Shown here piece after piece: positions 34,909 to 43,286 of a stretch of 64,000 nt of DNA. Location: the NCBI RefSeq assembly GCF_000235605.1, contig NC_016584.1, positions 918,001-982,000 on the forward strand, written 5' to 3'. Source of the stretch: Desulfosporosinus orientis DSM 765. Its GTDB lineage: Bacteria > Bacillota > Desulfitobacteriia > Desulfitobacteriales > Desulfitobacteriaceae. The stretch's first letter is position 1; every line of letters begins with the position of its first letter. Position numbers and translations under genes: made by a program. The notes under the pieces were generated by a model. The model made no database searches. It saw only the letters and a program-made list of their open reading frames with translations, and was not told the origin of the DNA.

Positions 34909-34967
34909 TTCCAAAATAAAGACCCAACAGAAGCAAGGGGACTGTTGGGTCTTTATTTTGGAATTAA
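34904..34967 (+). terminator. Long perfect terminator hairpin
   Basis: A 27-bp perfect stem around an 11-base loop; the core is AAAGACCCAACAG paired with CTGTTGGGTCTTT. It works in both directions in principle. The left arm contains the stop codon of the deacetylase gene. Confidence 0.85.
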
Positions 34968-35048
34968 TTAACATATTTGGTATTGATAGCATATTTTACT
35001 GTGAGCCCAAGAAAATGAGGAAGATGAATTATAAGGAGGTCATTTGAT

Positions 35049-35174
35049 ATGGCATATGGTGTAGGCGCAGTTGAAGGTGTTGAAGGTGTTGGTTGTGGAC
35101 CAAATTTCTTGCCTGGTATTGCTATCGTTGTTGTGATCATTCTTTTGTTAATTGCTATGGGGATTGTATTCTAA
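35049..35174 (+). CDS. Hydrophobic miniprotein 1 (YjcZ-like, type A)
   Basis: 41 residues: a Gly/Val-rich head with one cysteine followed by a single membrane helix ending IAIVVVIILLLIAMGIVF. It resembles the tiny YjcZ-type sporulation proteins (Gly/Tyr head, one helix). AAGGAGG lies before the ATG. First of six tandem genes of two alternating types. No function known. Confidence 0.75.
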   Translation: MAYGVGAVEGVEGVGCGPNFLPGIAIVVVIILLLIAMGIVF

Positions 35175-35218
35175 GAAAAGATTTTAATGTTTTAAAATAG
35201 ATTGAAGGAGGATGTTTT

Positions 35219-35353
35219 ATGTACGGATATGGATATGGAGTAGGTTACGGAGCAGCTTGTTGCCCTCCTGCCGCACCGGTTGGAGCTGGAATTGGAGTAG
35301 GTATCATTGCAATCGCAATTCTGATTTTAATTGCCTTAGGTGTTATATTCTAA
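35219..35353 (+). CDS. Hydrophobic miniprotein 2 (YjcZ-like, type B)
   Basis: 44 residues. Head MYGYGYGVGYG with a CC pair, a proline-rich hinge, then a helix ending IIAIAILILIALGVIF. Preceded by GAAGGAGG. The helix differs from type A but is nearly identical to miniproteins 4 and 6. Confidence 0.75.
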   Translation: MYGYGYGVGYGAACCPPAAPVGAGIGVGIIAIAILILIALGVIF

Positions 35354-35389
35354 GTTTTAGACTTAACAGATAAAAGGGAGGTCATAGGT

Positions 35390-35479
35390 ATGTTTGCAGG
35401 TGGAGCCGGAGTCGGCGCAGGAATTGCAATCGTGGTTGTTATTATTCTTTTGCTTATCGCAATGGGAATCGTATTTTAG
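35390..35479 (+). CDS. Hydrophobic miniprotein 3 (type A)
   Basis: 29 residues, MFAGGAGVGAG then the type A helix. Its coding DNA is identical to miniprotein 5, which points to recent tandem duplication. Preceded by GGGAGG. Confidence 0.72.
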   Translation: MFAGGAGVGAGIAIVVVIILLLIAMGIVF

Positions 35480-35517
35480 AAGCGAGAAATAAATTGCAGT
35501 AATAGGGAGGAATTACT

Positions 35518-35691
35518 ATGTATGGATATGGTTATGGAGTCGGAGCAGCAGGTTATGGAGTGGGGCGTGCCGGTTATGGCGGAGCATGCTGCGCGCCTGT
35601 TGCCCCAGTGGCACCGGTTGGAGCGGGAATCGGAGTAGGTATTATCGCAATCGCCATTTTGATTTTAATTGCATTAGGGGTAATCTTTTAG
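35518..35691 (+). CDS. Hydrophobic miniprotein 4 (YjcZ-like, type B)
   Basis: 57 residues, the longest of the set. The Gly/Tyr head is extended by internal repeats (GYGVG, AGYG) and has a CC pair and an APV repeat before the type B helix. Preceded by GGGAGG. Confidence 0.75.
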   Translation: MYGYGYGVGAAGYGVGRAGYGGACCAPVAPVAPVGAGIGVGIIAIAILILIALGVIF

Positions 35692-35725
35692 TCAAAAGTT
35701 AAAGTGTTAAAAGGAGGTCATCAGT

Positions 35726-35815
35726 ATGTTTGCAGGTGGAGCCGGAGTCGGCGCAGGAATTGCAATCGTGGTTGTTATTATTCTTTTGCTTATCGCAATG
35801 GGAATCGTATTTTAA
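35726..35815 (+). CDS. Hydrophobic miniprotein 5 (type A)
   Basis: 29 residues, same protein and same coding DNA as miniprotein 3; the leader also matches closely (AAAGGAGGTCAT). A recent copy. Confidence 0.72.
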   Translation: MFAGGAGVGAGIAIVVVIILLLIAMGIVF

Positions 35816-35862
35816 GGGTGCTTATTGCCGATTGTTAAAAGCAGACATTCGGAGGTGATTTC

Positions 35863-35958
35863 ATGTACGGATACGGGTGTGGTGCTGGTGTCGGTGTCGG
35901 TGCCGGAATTATTGCAATTGCCATTTTGATTTTAATTGCTTTAGGAGTAATCTTTTAA
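35863..35958 (+). CDS. Hydrophobic miniprotein 6 (type B)
   Basis: 31 residues: short MYGYGCGAG head and the type B helix. Preceded by GGAGGTGA. Last of the array, followed by a strong terminator. Confidence 0.73.
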   Translation: MYGYGCGAGVGVGAGIIAIAILILIALGVIF

Positions 35959-35965
35959 ACCTCAC

Positions 35966-36005
35966 AAAATAACAAGGACCCCTTCATTGAGGTCCTTGTT
36001 ATTTT
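35966..36005 (+). terminator. Terminator after the miniprotein array
   Basis: A 15-bp perfect stem, AAAATAACAAGGACC (35966-35980) with GGTCCTTGTTATTTT (35991-36005). No terminator lies between the six genes, so they may form one transcript. Confidence 0.85.
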
Positions 36006-36129
36006 ATCTTTTGATGGCACTGCGGCAGCGGCTTGGACGTCTTCTTTATAAAAAATAACGATAAAAGGCGCATGCATTGTATTATGCAGCGCCATTAATC
36101 ATTAAGTCAGAAATTCATAAGATTTAAGT

Positions 36130-36228
36130 TTACCACCACCACCAACGGCGAAAACCCCACCAAGGTCCAAATCCAAAACCGCCAAAGCCCCACCAAGGGA
36201 AGCCCCAACCCCAGCGTCTCCACCACAT
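36130..36228 (-). CDS. Tiny Trp/Gly-rich protein
   Basis: 32 residues on the minus strand, beginning MWWRRWGWG and ending in four tryptophans, with about 40 percent Trp and the rest mostly Gly, Phe and Arg. The start is supported by GGAGG (36237-36241) 8 bases upstream. Such composition suggests a membrane-surface or spore-coat peptide. It lies convergent to the miniprotein array. No family recognised; a chance ORF is possible but the ribosome site argues against it. Confidence 0.55.
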   Translation of the reverse strand: MWWRRWGWGFPWWGFGGFGFGPWWGFRRWWWW

Positions 36229-36421
36229 AGAGAAAACCTCCTTTAATTATCGTTTAATCTTATAATGAGAATTACCTTTGCTCTACTAACACAATATGAA
36301 AATAATGGAAATTAGTGAATCGATTAGTAATGTTATTCAAGCTATGAGATCAGAAATATCTATGACAGACTTTATCAGGGGAAGATGAAGGTTAATTTTC
36401 TTCAAGCTGGGAAATACTAGA

Positions 36422-36898
36422 ATGAATATGGCCGTGGGGGAGAGAGGTTTCTTGGGGTTCATTCTATTAGTATTACTAGAAGTAATACTTCTTCTTTCCG
36501 CCGGAATGACATTTTTTGGTGGGATTCGAGGCGCTGTTGCAGCAACCGTTGTTTTAAGCGGTATAAACTATCTCACTCACGAAGGAGGAGAGTTTTGGCA
36601 CTGGGAGATTCCTCTGCTTATTGGCGGACTGATAGGTATCCTCTTATTATTTTTGATAGGCAAAAAAGCGAATAAAACTCAGGTTATAGGTGGGTTTGTA
36701 GGAGGGTTAAGCGGCTTAATTTTTTTGGGCGCTTTTGCTACGCCCATTGTTGCATTACTCATATGGGCTTTAGTGCTTGGAACAGGTTTAATCCCTAAAT
36801 ATAAAAAAAGTCAGGTACTATGGAGCTTAGCACCTTCTTTTTTGCGAATTATCCTGGGTATAGGATGGATTGTCTATGGAAATCTTTTAGTCCATTAA
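36422..36898 (+). CDS. Predicted integral membrane protein
   Basis: 158 residues with about five hydrophobic helices (near residues 10-32, 34-48, 62-80, 88-118 and 136-155) and a short basic loop KYKKSQ. I do not recognise the family. The ATG has only a weak GGG upstream; ATG at 36428 or GTG at 36434 are other options. It is followed by the riboswitch region of the efflux gene. Confidence 0.65.
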   Translation: MNMAVGERGFLGFILLVLLEVILLLSAGMTFFGGIRGAVAATVVLSGINYLTHEGGEFWHWEIPLLIGGLIGILLLFLIGKKANKTQVIGGFVGGLSGLIFLGAFATPIVALLIWALVLGTGLIPKYKKSQVLWSLAPSFLRIILGIGWIVYGNLLVH

Positions 36899-36957
36899 AC
36901 TCTGTTAAGGGATAAAACTATGATTCCTTTTACATTATCCAATGGAAAAAATCTTGC

Positions 36958-36963
36958 TATAAT
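36958..36963 (+). promoter_or_regulatory. Extended -10 promoter of the efflux gene
   Basis: TGCTATAAT gives an extended -10 (TATAAT at 36958-36963) about 40 bases before the riboswitch core; the -35 is poor. Confidence 0.5.
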
Positions 36964-37000
36964 GTGGATTGTTTGATATGTTATACATAAACTAATTATT

Positions 37001-37078
37001 GTCAGGCATATAGCTGGGCTTCAGCTTTGGGGCAGCGGAGAAATCTGCGGGACTACCTTTATAAGGGGTCCCATTTTT
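37001..37078 (+). promoter_or_regulatory. Putative NiCo (czcD) riboswitch with terminator
   Basis: The elements I know from NiCo riboswitches occur in order: AGGCA (37004-37008), a hairpin AGCTG/CAGCT, GGGCA, a hairpin GCAG/CTGC, then GGGAC (37049-37053). GGGACtaCC can alternatively pair with GGgGTCCC (to 37072), followed by five T, forming a terminator. Metal binding would hold GGGAC in the aptamer and let transcription continue. The gene downstream is a cation efflux protein, as expected. The P1 pairing is weak by eye. Confidence 0.7.
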
Positions 37079-37130
37079 ATGTTATATCCTTATACTTTCT
37101 AAGTAAGAAAATAGTGAGGAGAGTGAAATT

Positions 37131-38093
37131 GTGGATGAGAAGACACAGGTGGCCTCATTATCAGTCGTATCAAACGCTTTGTTAACAACCGCAAAAATTG
37201 GCGTGGGTATAATAAGTGGTTCAGTTAGTATTTTATCGGAAGGGATTCACTCTGGTCTTGACCTGGTTGCGGCTTTTATTGCATTGTTTGCGGTGAAAGA
37301 GTCGGGAAAGCCGGCAGATTCATGTCATGCCTATGGTCATGGTAAGATTGAAAATGTTTCCGGTACTATTGAAGCCGGTTTGATTTTTTTAGCGGCAATT
37401 ATGATTATTGTTGAAGCTGTTCAGAAAATACAAGGGATTATTAATGGCGGCGGGTATGTCTCAGAAATTGGCTTGAAACTGGGATTGTTTGTCATGGGAA
37501 TCTCAGCACTTATGAACATAATTGTATCCAGACGACTTATGAAAGTGGCCAAACAAACGGATTCTGTTGCCTTGGAAGCAGATGCTTTGCATTTACGGAC
37601 GGATGTGGTTACCTCGGGGGGGGTTTTATTGGGATTGTTGATGATTAAGCTTACGGGTTGGACGATCATAGACCCAATTATAGCCTTTGGAGTAGCCTTA
37701 ATGATAATAAGAGCAGCAATTGACTTGACTAAAAAAGCCTTTGCTCCATTGGTTGATGTCAGCTTGCCGGATGAAGAACGAGAGATTATAGCTGAAGTTC
37801 TTCACCTCCACTCAGACGAATTTGTTGAGTTTCACAAACTGCGAACACGTAAGGCCGGAGCGGAAAGACATGTTGATTTGCACCTGGTTGTTGCCAAGTT
37901 TACTCCTCTTGTTGATGTCCATGAATTATGCGATAGGATCGAAAATGAAATCAATGAAAAATTATCGGTTACTCATGTTCTAATTCATGCAGAACCCTGC
38001 AGCAGCAGAGATGAAGAATGTCCTGTTGATGATAAAACGGCTCCTGTATGTCAGCGCTGTGAATTTGAGAGGCTGGACAGGAGAGAAGAATAA
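37131..38093 (+). CDS. Cation diffusion facilitator (metal efflux) protein
   Basis: 320 residues, CDF family. Metal/proton antiporter in the membrane. The transport site residues are in helix II (EGIHSGLDL) and helix V (EADALHLRTDV); HAYGHGKIE follows helix III. The cytoplasmic C-terminal domain ends in a cysteine-rich tail with C..C and CQRC, suited to metal sensing. GTG start with AGGAG upstream. With a NiCo-type riboswitch in front, the likely substrates are cobalt and nickel, which suits a nickel-using host. Confidence 0.9.
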   Translation: MDEKTQVASLSVVSNALLTTAKIGVGIISGSVSILSEGIHSGLDLVAAFIALFAVKESGKPADSCHAYGHGKIENVSGTIEAGLIFLAAIMIIVEAVQKIQGIINGGGYVSEIGLKLGLFVMGISALMNIIVSRRLMKVAKQTDSVALEADALHLRTDVVTSGGVLLGLLMIKLTGWTIIDPIIAFGVALMIIRAAIDLTKKAFAPLVDVSLPDEEREIIAEVLHLHSDEFVEFHKLRTRKAGAERHVDLHLVVAKFTPLVDVHELCDRIENEINEKLSVTHVLIHAEPCSSRDEECPVDDKTAPVCQRCEFERLDRREE

Positions 38094-38192
38094 TAGGGTT
38101 CAATGTCGGGTTCGTATATATGCCGCCGAATATGGATAATGGTTGCTGCAATTTTTGGTCTGTTTTATAATGAAAGTCTGGAGGAGTATTTT

Positions 38193-38459
38193 GTGAAACG
38201 TATATGGTCTGTTGAACATTCTTCCGGACAAGTTGCGGAAAAACTGTACAATGTTTTGGGGATATCACCTGTTGTTTCCGAAATATTGTTTCAGAGAGGG
38301 TATCGCCGGCCTGAAGAAGCGATTGAATTTCTGCGTCCAACGCTCTTGAATTTACATTCTCCCTTCAGTTTTTGCGATATGTCCCTTGCCGTTGATCGTT
38401 TGTCCTACGCCTTAAAACATCAAGAAAAGGTCCTTGTTTATGGTGATTATGATAAATAA
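38193..38459 (+). pseudogene. recJ: recJ, 5' fragment (interrupted by the Tn554-like element)
   Basis: N-terminal 87 codons of the RecJ single-strand exonuclease. GTG start with GGAGGAG 6 bases upstream. The protein reads normally (ILFQRGYRRPEEAIEFLRP, VLVYGDYD) and stops two codons after the insertion point, inside the catalytic motif GDYDVDG. Joining 38193-38452 to 60930-63033 restores an uninterrupted frame of 787 residues. The order recJ-apt-relA is a usual Firmicute arrangement, so this is the native gene. Confidence 0.93.
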
Positions 38460-38465
38460 CGACTT
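38445..38465 (+). other. Left junction of the element
   Basis: The host reads GGTGATTATGA and the element continues TAAATAACGACTT. The 12-mer AAATAACGACTT (38454-38465) recurs at 38583-38594, 129 bases inward, and may be a recombinase arm site. AACGATTC at the right end resembles it. Confidence 0.7.
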
Positions 38466-38604
38466 AGTAAGTTGTAATATGGTCTAGACCTAAGTTTCAA
38501 TATAGTGATTATATAGGTACTTTATGCATTGTATAAATTACATGCTGTATAAGTACTTATTTTTTATTGACAATAGTCAATAAAATAACGACTTGTGGAC
38601 ATGT

Positions 38605-38637
38605 CTAATTTGTTATATCATTGATATAACAAATTAG
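38605..38637. repeat. Perfect 33-bp palindrome before the first recombinase gene
   Basis: CTAATTTGTTATATCA (38605-38620), one T, then its exact reverse complement (38622-38637). It ends a few bases before the GGAGG of the recombinase gene. It may be an operator, a recombinase site or a weak terminator stopping host recJ transcription. Confidence 0.75.
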
Positions 38638-38655
38638 ATTTTGGAGGCTTTAACA

Positions 38656-39996
38656 GTGTACATTATTGAGGAAAAATTAGTAGATGGAGAACCATTATAC
38701 ATAAAAAGATATAAGGCCATTGATAGTAATAATGATTATGAGGAGAGGATTTATATCTCTCAAGCAACCATTTCTAGGGACAATAATGATTACATCATGA
38801 TTTACGATAATAAAACGAAAGTAATCAGAGACGCCTTTAGATATCTAAATAGCGTTCAATTACTAAAGAAACCTATAAACAGTAGATTATCAATATCATC
38901 ATCCTTAAAGCGCCTTTATGAATTTCTTACTATCTTTCAATATGACATAAATAATCTTGGGGTAAAAGAAGTTGCCCAGCTTAAGGACTTTTTATATGGT
39001 GGAAAAAAAGCAGGTATTTCATATGAATTTAAATTTGTCTCAATGCGAAATGCTGATACGATTAATCAGTATTTGTCAAAATATAGAAAATACTTGAAGT
39101 TCTTAAACATAAGTAATGAGACAATTAACGAGAGGCAAAACTCAAGGAATCTTGAATTGAGTCAAGATTATAACAAAGGCATTTCAGAAAAAATTCAGGA
39201 AAGATATGTTGTGAGTGATCCTTCGCAACAAAATAAAAGAACTGTACCTAGGTATATTAGCGAAGCAAAATTTGAAAGCATAATTTTATATATTAAAAAA
39301 AAATACTCTCTAAGAGAAGAAATTATTGTCCGTTTAATGTTTGAAAATGGTCTAAGACTAGGTGAGACACTGGGACTGACACTGGAAGATGTAGAAGATA
39401 CACTAATTACTATTAGAAACAGACTTACAGACAAAAAAGATCAACATGCTAAGACATGCTACCATCCTAAAAATGTTGATGATTACAAGAGATCTATTTA
39501 TTCCACGTGGGGTAAAGGCTATCAAACAATAAAACCAAAACTATTACTCATAAATAAAATCCAAGAATATATTGATATTTCTCATGGCAAAATGAGTTCT
39601 AAAAAAAGGGCGAATTACTTATGCAAAGCCAAAGCTGATAAGGTCACAAATGGAGCGAGCCTGGAAGGCGATAACTATTATTTGTTTTTAAATAAGGACG
39701 GTAAACCACTGGCCCAAGATGGATGGAATAAAATACTTAGAGATATTTTCAACAAGACTGGAATTGATATTGATGAAGGTGTTAGGAAACACAATTTAAG
39801 TCATCGTTTTCGTCATGGGTTTGCCATGAAGATAATAAAAGAAGGGGCTGAAATATTTGAAGTTGCAAAGGCTTTGAGACATTCAAATGTAGCCTCCGTA
39901 ATGTGTTACTTCAGACCGACTGAGGAAGATGTCTACGATGCAAATAAAATGGGTGCAGAGGCGATGATCAAACAAATACCAGAATTAGAAATATAA
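38656..39996 (+). CDS. Tyrosine recombinase 1 (TnpA-like)
   Basis: 446 residues. Site-specific integrase of the phage-integrase superfamily. Catalytic residues: Arg234 in NGLRLGE, His383 and Arg386 in HRFRH, His409 in RHSN, and nucleophile Tyr418 in CYFRP. A core-binding helical domain precedes them (about residues 75-160). The GTG at 38656 is preferred because GGAGG (38643-38647) is 8 bases before it; the longer TTG frame has no ribosome site. First gene of the recombinase set, 20 bases before the next. Confidence 0.9.
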   Translation: MYIIEEKLVDGEPLYIKRYKAIDSNNDYEERIYISQATISRDNNDYIMIYDNKTKVIRDAFRYLNSVQLLKKPINSRLSISSSLKRLYEFLTIFQYDINNLGVKEVAQLKDFLYGGKKAGISYEFKFVSMRNADTINQYLSKYRKYLKFLNISNETINERQNSRNLELSQDYNKGISEKIQERYVVSDPSQQNKRTVPRYISEAKFESIILYIKKKYSLREEIIVRLMFENGLRLGETLGLTLEDVEDTLITIRNRLTDKKDQHAKTCYHPKNVDDYKRSIYSTWGKGYQTIKPKLLLINKIQEYIDISHGKMSSKKRANYLCKAKADKVTNGASLEGDNYYLFLNKDGKPLAQDGWNKILRDIFNKTGIDIDEGVRKHNLSHRFRHGFAMKIIKEGAEIFEVAKALRHSNVASVMCYFRPTEEDVYDANKMGAEAMIKQIPELEI

Positions 39997-40015
39997 ATAA
40001 ATCAGGAGAGTCTTC

Positions 40016-40827
40016 ATGAGAGATGGATATGAGTATTATACAAAAAGAGTCTTTAGCAAAATAGAAAATGGACAACTAAAGACTCTTTTAAATAGTTATC
40101 TTGAAGGGTTATATACCACTCTTGAAGTATGGACTTTCAATCGGATTTTTAATGAAATGATTAATTCCTTCGAGAACGTTAAAATTACCGATTTGACATG
40201 GGATTTAATGTGTAATCAAATAAGAAATATGAAGAGTGGTTACAAATATCTAATAAGGTTTTATGGCTATGCTCAAAAATCAGGGGCTTGCTTAGGATGT
40301 CATGATGAATATTTAAAAAGAAATTCATGGATATTATTTGATAATAAAGACATTCATGTGAATGAAAGTAACATAAGCAAGTTTTATTTTTCAGGGGGTA
40401 GCCCAGAGAATTTCTTTATTATTAGCAATGGAAAATTTCCCCCTTGCTACATTTACATTGATACCGCAAATAGTAAATTGAATAAAATATTTAATTTGTT
40501 TATCAAGTTTAGAGAGGGTCTATTGACAAATGAAGTCATGTTAGCAGATTTTCTTAGAAATTTTGAATTAAGTCTTGGCCAATATTCCAGTCTTATTAAT
40601 GATATGAGAGATTTTAACTATGAAACCTTTGATACTCAATTTAAATATTTTAGTACTGATGATGATAAAAAGAGGCAAATACGCATTTTTTACCTCAAAA
40701 GTTTCTATGTTTTCCTCATTCGTTTTTTTGAGGATATAAGAGAAAAACATGACGTGCTTAATATTGAGCACGGAATTGACAAAGCATTTTTATGTAAAGA
40801 GAATTTCTCGACACTTTATGAAGAAGG
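40016..40827 (+). pseudogene. Tyrosine recombinase 2, 5' part (split by IS21-like element)
   Basis: First 270 codons of a recombinase, with helical N-terminal and core-binding regions (MRDGYEYYTKRVFSKIENGQ; a CLGCH motif near residue 95). The frame runs to GAAGG at 40823-40827 and is then disrupted by the insertion. Joined to 43292-44780 it gives an intact 766-residue protein. As it stands, the frame continues 13 codons into the insertion and stops at 40865-40867. Confidence 0.85.
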
Positions 40828-40989
40828 TGTGAATGGTAAACTAAACCATACACATTTACGCCAATGAAAGCATACAAGTTTCTGCCACAAACCATACAAC
40901 ATTTTGCCAATAACCATACAACTTAAATCAAATACAGCTATCTGACTTTGTTAGAATAGGGGCTAGCAAAGAGGTCAGGAGCTGTTAGA

Positions 40990-42501
40990 ATGAAAGGATT
41001 TAAGATGTATAAACAGATACAGCAACTTAAAGAGATTGGATTCACTCGATCTCGGGCTGCCAAGCAGCTGAACATAAATCGGGAAACCGTAACAAGATAT
41101 TGGAACATGACAGCGGATGAATTCGCCAAACAGCTGTATAGCATTAACCGAGAACTGCTACTTTCAAAATATGAGGAAATTATCATCAGCTGGTTGAAAC
41201 AATACCCAACAATGACAGCCGCACAAGTATGCGATTGGCTCAAGGAGCATTACAAAGAGGATATCAAGGAACGAACGGTCAGCCGTTATGTCAAAGGGTT
41301 ACGAGAGGAATATAATCTTAAAAAATCCAATCATCCCAGAGATTATGAGGCTGTAGAAGAGCTCCCAATGGGGCAGCAGTTACAGGTGGACTTTGGTGAA
41401 AAGTGGATGCAATCCATTGATGGGCAGCGTGTAAAGATTCGCTTTGCAGCCTTTGTACTCGCTCATGCACGTTACAAATGGGCATTCTTTCAAACTCGGC
41501 CATTCACAACAAGCGATCTGGTTTCAAGCTGTCATCAGTGCTTTAGATATATAGGTGGGATGCCGCTAGAAATGGTATTTGATCAGGATAGTATCGTCAG
41601 CGTTTCAGAAAACTATGGAGATATTATTCATACCTTTGAGTTTGAGAAGTTCCGGCAAGAATGCAATTTAAAAGTATACCTCTGCCGCGCAGCTGATCCG
41701 GAAAGCAAAGGTAAGATCGAGAATGTGGTTAAATTCATCAAGTATAATTTCCTTGAAAACAGACTTTTTGCTGATGAGGAAGTTCTCAACAGTTCGTTCC
41801 TAAAATGGTTGGATAGAACCGGTAATGCGAAAATTCACGGCACTACCAAAAAGATACCAGCCAAGGTGTTTGAAGATGAACGTGAACACCTAAGACCTCT
41901 GCTGGACATCCGATTAAATGGTGATGTAACCATCTGCAGAAATGTTCGGAAAGATAACACGATCGTCTACGACAGCAATCGGTACTCTTTACCTCTCGGT
42001 ACATACAACAACCAAAAAGAGGTCAGCATTGAAGCGAAGAATGAAAAATTGACGATTATGACCGTATTCGGTGAATTTATCTGTGAACATCCCATCTCAA
42101 CCGGCAGAGGTCAATTAATTAAGAGCACCAGTCATTCCAGAGATATTACAGACTCGATGGATAAAGCTCAAACTACTGTTGATAAGCTGTTATTATTCAA
42201 GGCAACCGATTTTCTGCAGACAATTCGAACAGAAAAAGCACGCTATGCCCGTGATCAGTTCCGGTTGCTGCAAACATTATGCGATAAATATGGAATTGAT
42301 GACGTACTAAATGCCATCAAATATTGTGAGGTGAGCAAACTCTTCGGAATAACGTATGTAAAGGATTTTTTAGAGCACAGTGCTAAACCAAAACAAGTAA
42401 TCGTCCTGAATGCTATTCCGGTTAGCAACAACAAGTACCATGTAACTACAGAGAAACGCTCTTTGGATGTGTATGCAAAGGCAGGTGGCAACCATGAATG
42501 A
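40990..42501 (+). CDS. istA: IS21-family transposase IstA
   Basis: 503 residues. DDE transposase. N-terminal helix-turn-helix ([17 protein letters not shown]), then the RNase H-like core with Asp in QVDFGEKW, Asp in VFDQDSI and Glu in [13 protein letters not shown]. The frame is intact. It overlaps istB by 8 bases. The start at ATG 40990 fits; the next ATG at 40999 is also possible. Confidence 0.93.
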   Translation: MKGFKMYKQIQQLKEIGFTRSRAAKQLNINRETVTRYWNMTADEFAKQLYSINRELLLSKYEEIIISWLKQYPTMTAAQVCDWLKEHYKEDIKERTVSRYVKGLREEYNLKKSNHPRDYEAVEELPMGQQLQVDFGEKWMQSIDGQRVKIRFAAFVLAHARYKWAFFQTRPFTTSDLVSSCHQCFRYIGGMPLEMVFDQDSIVSVSENYGDIIHTFEFEKFRQECNLKVYLCRAADPESKGKIENVVKFIKYNFLENRLFADEEVLNSSFLKWLDRTGNAKIHGTTKKIPAKVFEDEREHLRPLLDIRLNGDVTICRNVRKDNTIVYDSNRYSLPLGTYNNQKEVSIEAKNEKLTIMTVFGEFICEHPISTGRGQLIKSTSHSRDITDSMDKAQTTVDKLLLFKATDFLQTIRTEKARYARDQFRLLQTLCDKYGIDDVLNAIKYCEVSKLFGITYVKDFLEHSAKPKQVIVLNAIPVSNNKYHVTTEKRSLDVYAKAGGNHE

Positions 42502-43234
42502 ACGGATTGAACGTGTCAATGCATTAGTATCGGGACTGCATTTGGTCCCTGTTGATTTAGAAAACCTATATGCTAAAAAGAATAATCTCACGCCTCTCGA
42601 AAGCGTTGAGGTTTTCCTTTCAGAGCAACAACGTCTTCGGACCGAAAAGCAAAATCTAATTCGCAGAAGAAGAGCAAATCTACCCGCCGAAAAAACCCTG
42701 GAAACCTTCGACTTCGGATTCCAACGCAGCGTATCTAAGGAACAGATGCTAAGATTGTCCGATATGACTTGGGTTGAGCAAGCGTTCAACATTTGTTTTC
42801 TGGGCCCCCCTGGTATCGGAAAAACGCATTTGGCTTTATCCTTAGCGGTCCAGGCTTTAAACCTAGGTTATGCCGTAGCTTTTACGACCTTGGATGAACT
42901 CATAATTACACTAAAAACCTCGCAAATCTCGACCGCCAGTAAGAGACGAATAAAAATACTCAACTCGGCAGCACTGGTTATTATTGATGAAGTTGGCTTC
43001 ATGCCACTTTCTACAATAGAAGCCAACCTATTCTTCGGTTTCGTGTCCTCAATGTCCGAGAAAACATCACTGATTATTACCTCAAACAAAGGATTCGATG
43101 AATGGGTTGACTTTTTAGGGGATGCAACAATTACAACTGCGATTTTAGACCGTCTTATCCACCACTGCGAGATTTTAAATATGACGGGCAACAGCTACAG
43201 ACTCCAACATAGGAAGACTATAACCCAGAAATAA
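42494..43234 (+). CDS. istB: IS21-family helper ATPase IstB
   Basis: 246 residues. AAA+ ATPase that selects target DNA and activates IstA. Walker [10 protein letters not shown], Walker B VIIDEVGF, sensor region [10 protein letters not shown]. The ATG inside the istA end ([12 protein letters not shown]) is preferred to the longer frame starting at 42467. Confidence 0.93.
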   Translation: MNERIERVNALVSGLHLVPVDLENLYAKKNNLTPLESVEVFLSEQQRLRTEKQNLIRRRRANLPAEKTLETFDFGFQRSVSKEQMLRLSDMTWVEQAFNICFLGPPGIGKTHLALSLAVQALNLGYAVAFTTLDELIITLKTSQISTASKRRIKILNSAALVIIDEVGFMPLSTIEANLFFGFVSSMSEKTSLIITSNKGFDEWVDFLGDATITTAILDRLIHHCEILNMTGNSYRLQHRKTITQK

Positions 43235-43286
43235 AATGTTGTATGGTTTGTGGCGAAAAGTTGCTGGTTTTACTTGACTGCTTACA

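Larger units (their letters stand above)
40828..43286 (+). mobile_element. IS21-family insertion sequence (2459 bp)
   Basis: Encodes IstA and IstB. It begins TGTGAATGGTAAACTAAACC and its right end, read in reverse complement, begins TGTAAGCAGTCAAGTAAAAC; about 60 percent of the first 37 positions match. Flanked by the direct repeat GAAGG (40823-40827 and 43287-43291). Internal end repeats with AAACCATACAACATTTT occur near both ends, as is typical of IstA binding sites. It splits a recombinase gene. Confidence 0.92.

Noticed and set aside
40865-40900. TGAAAGCATACAAG at 40865 as the left end of the IS21 element
   Set aside because: It aligns partly with the right end but leaves no target duplication; moving the end to 40828 gives longer matching termini, the GAAGG repeat and a restored frame.
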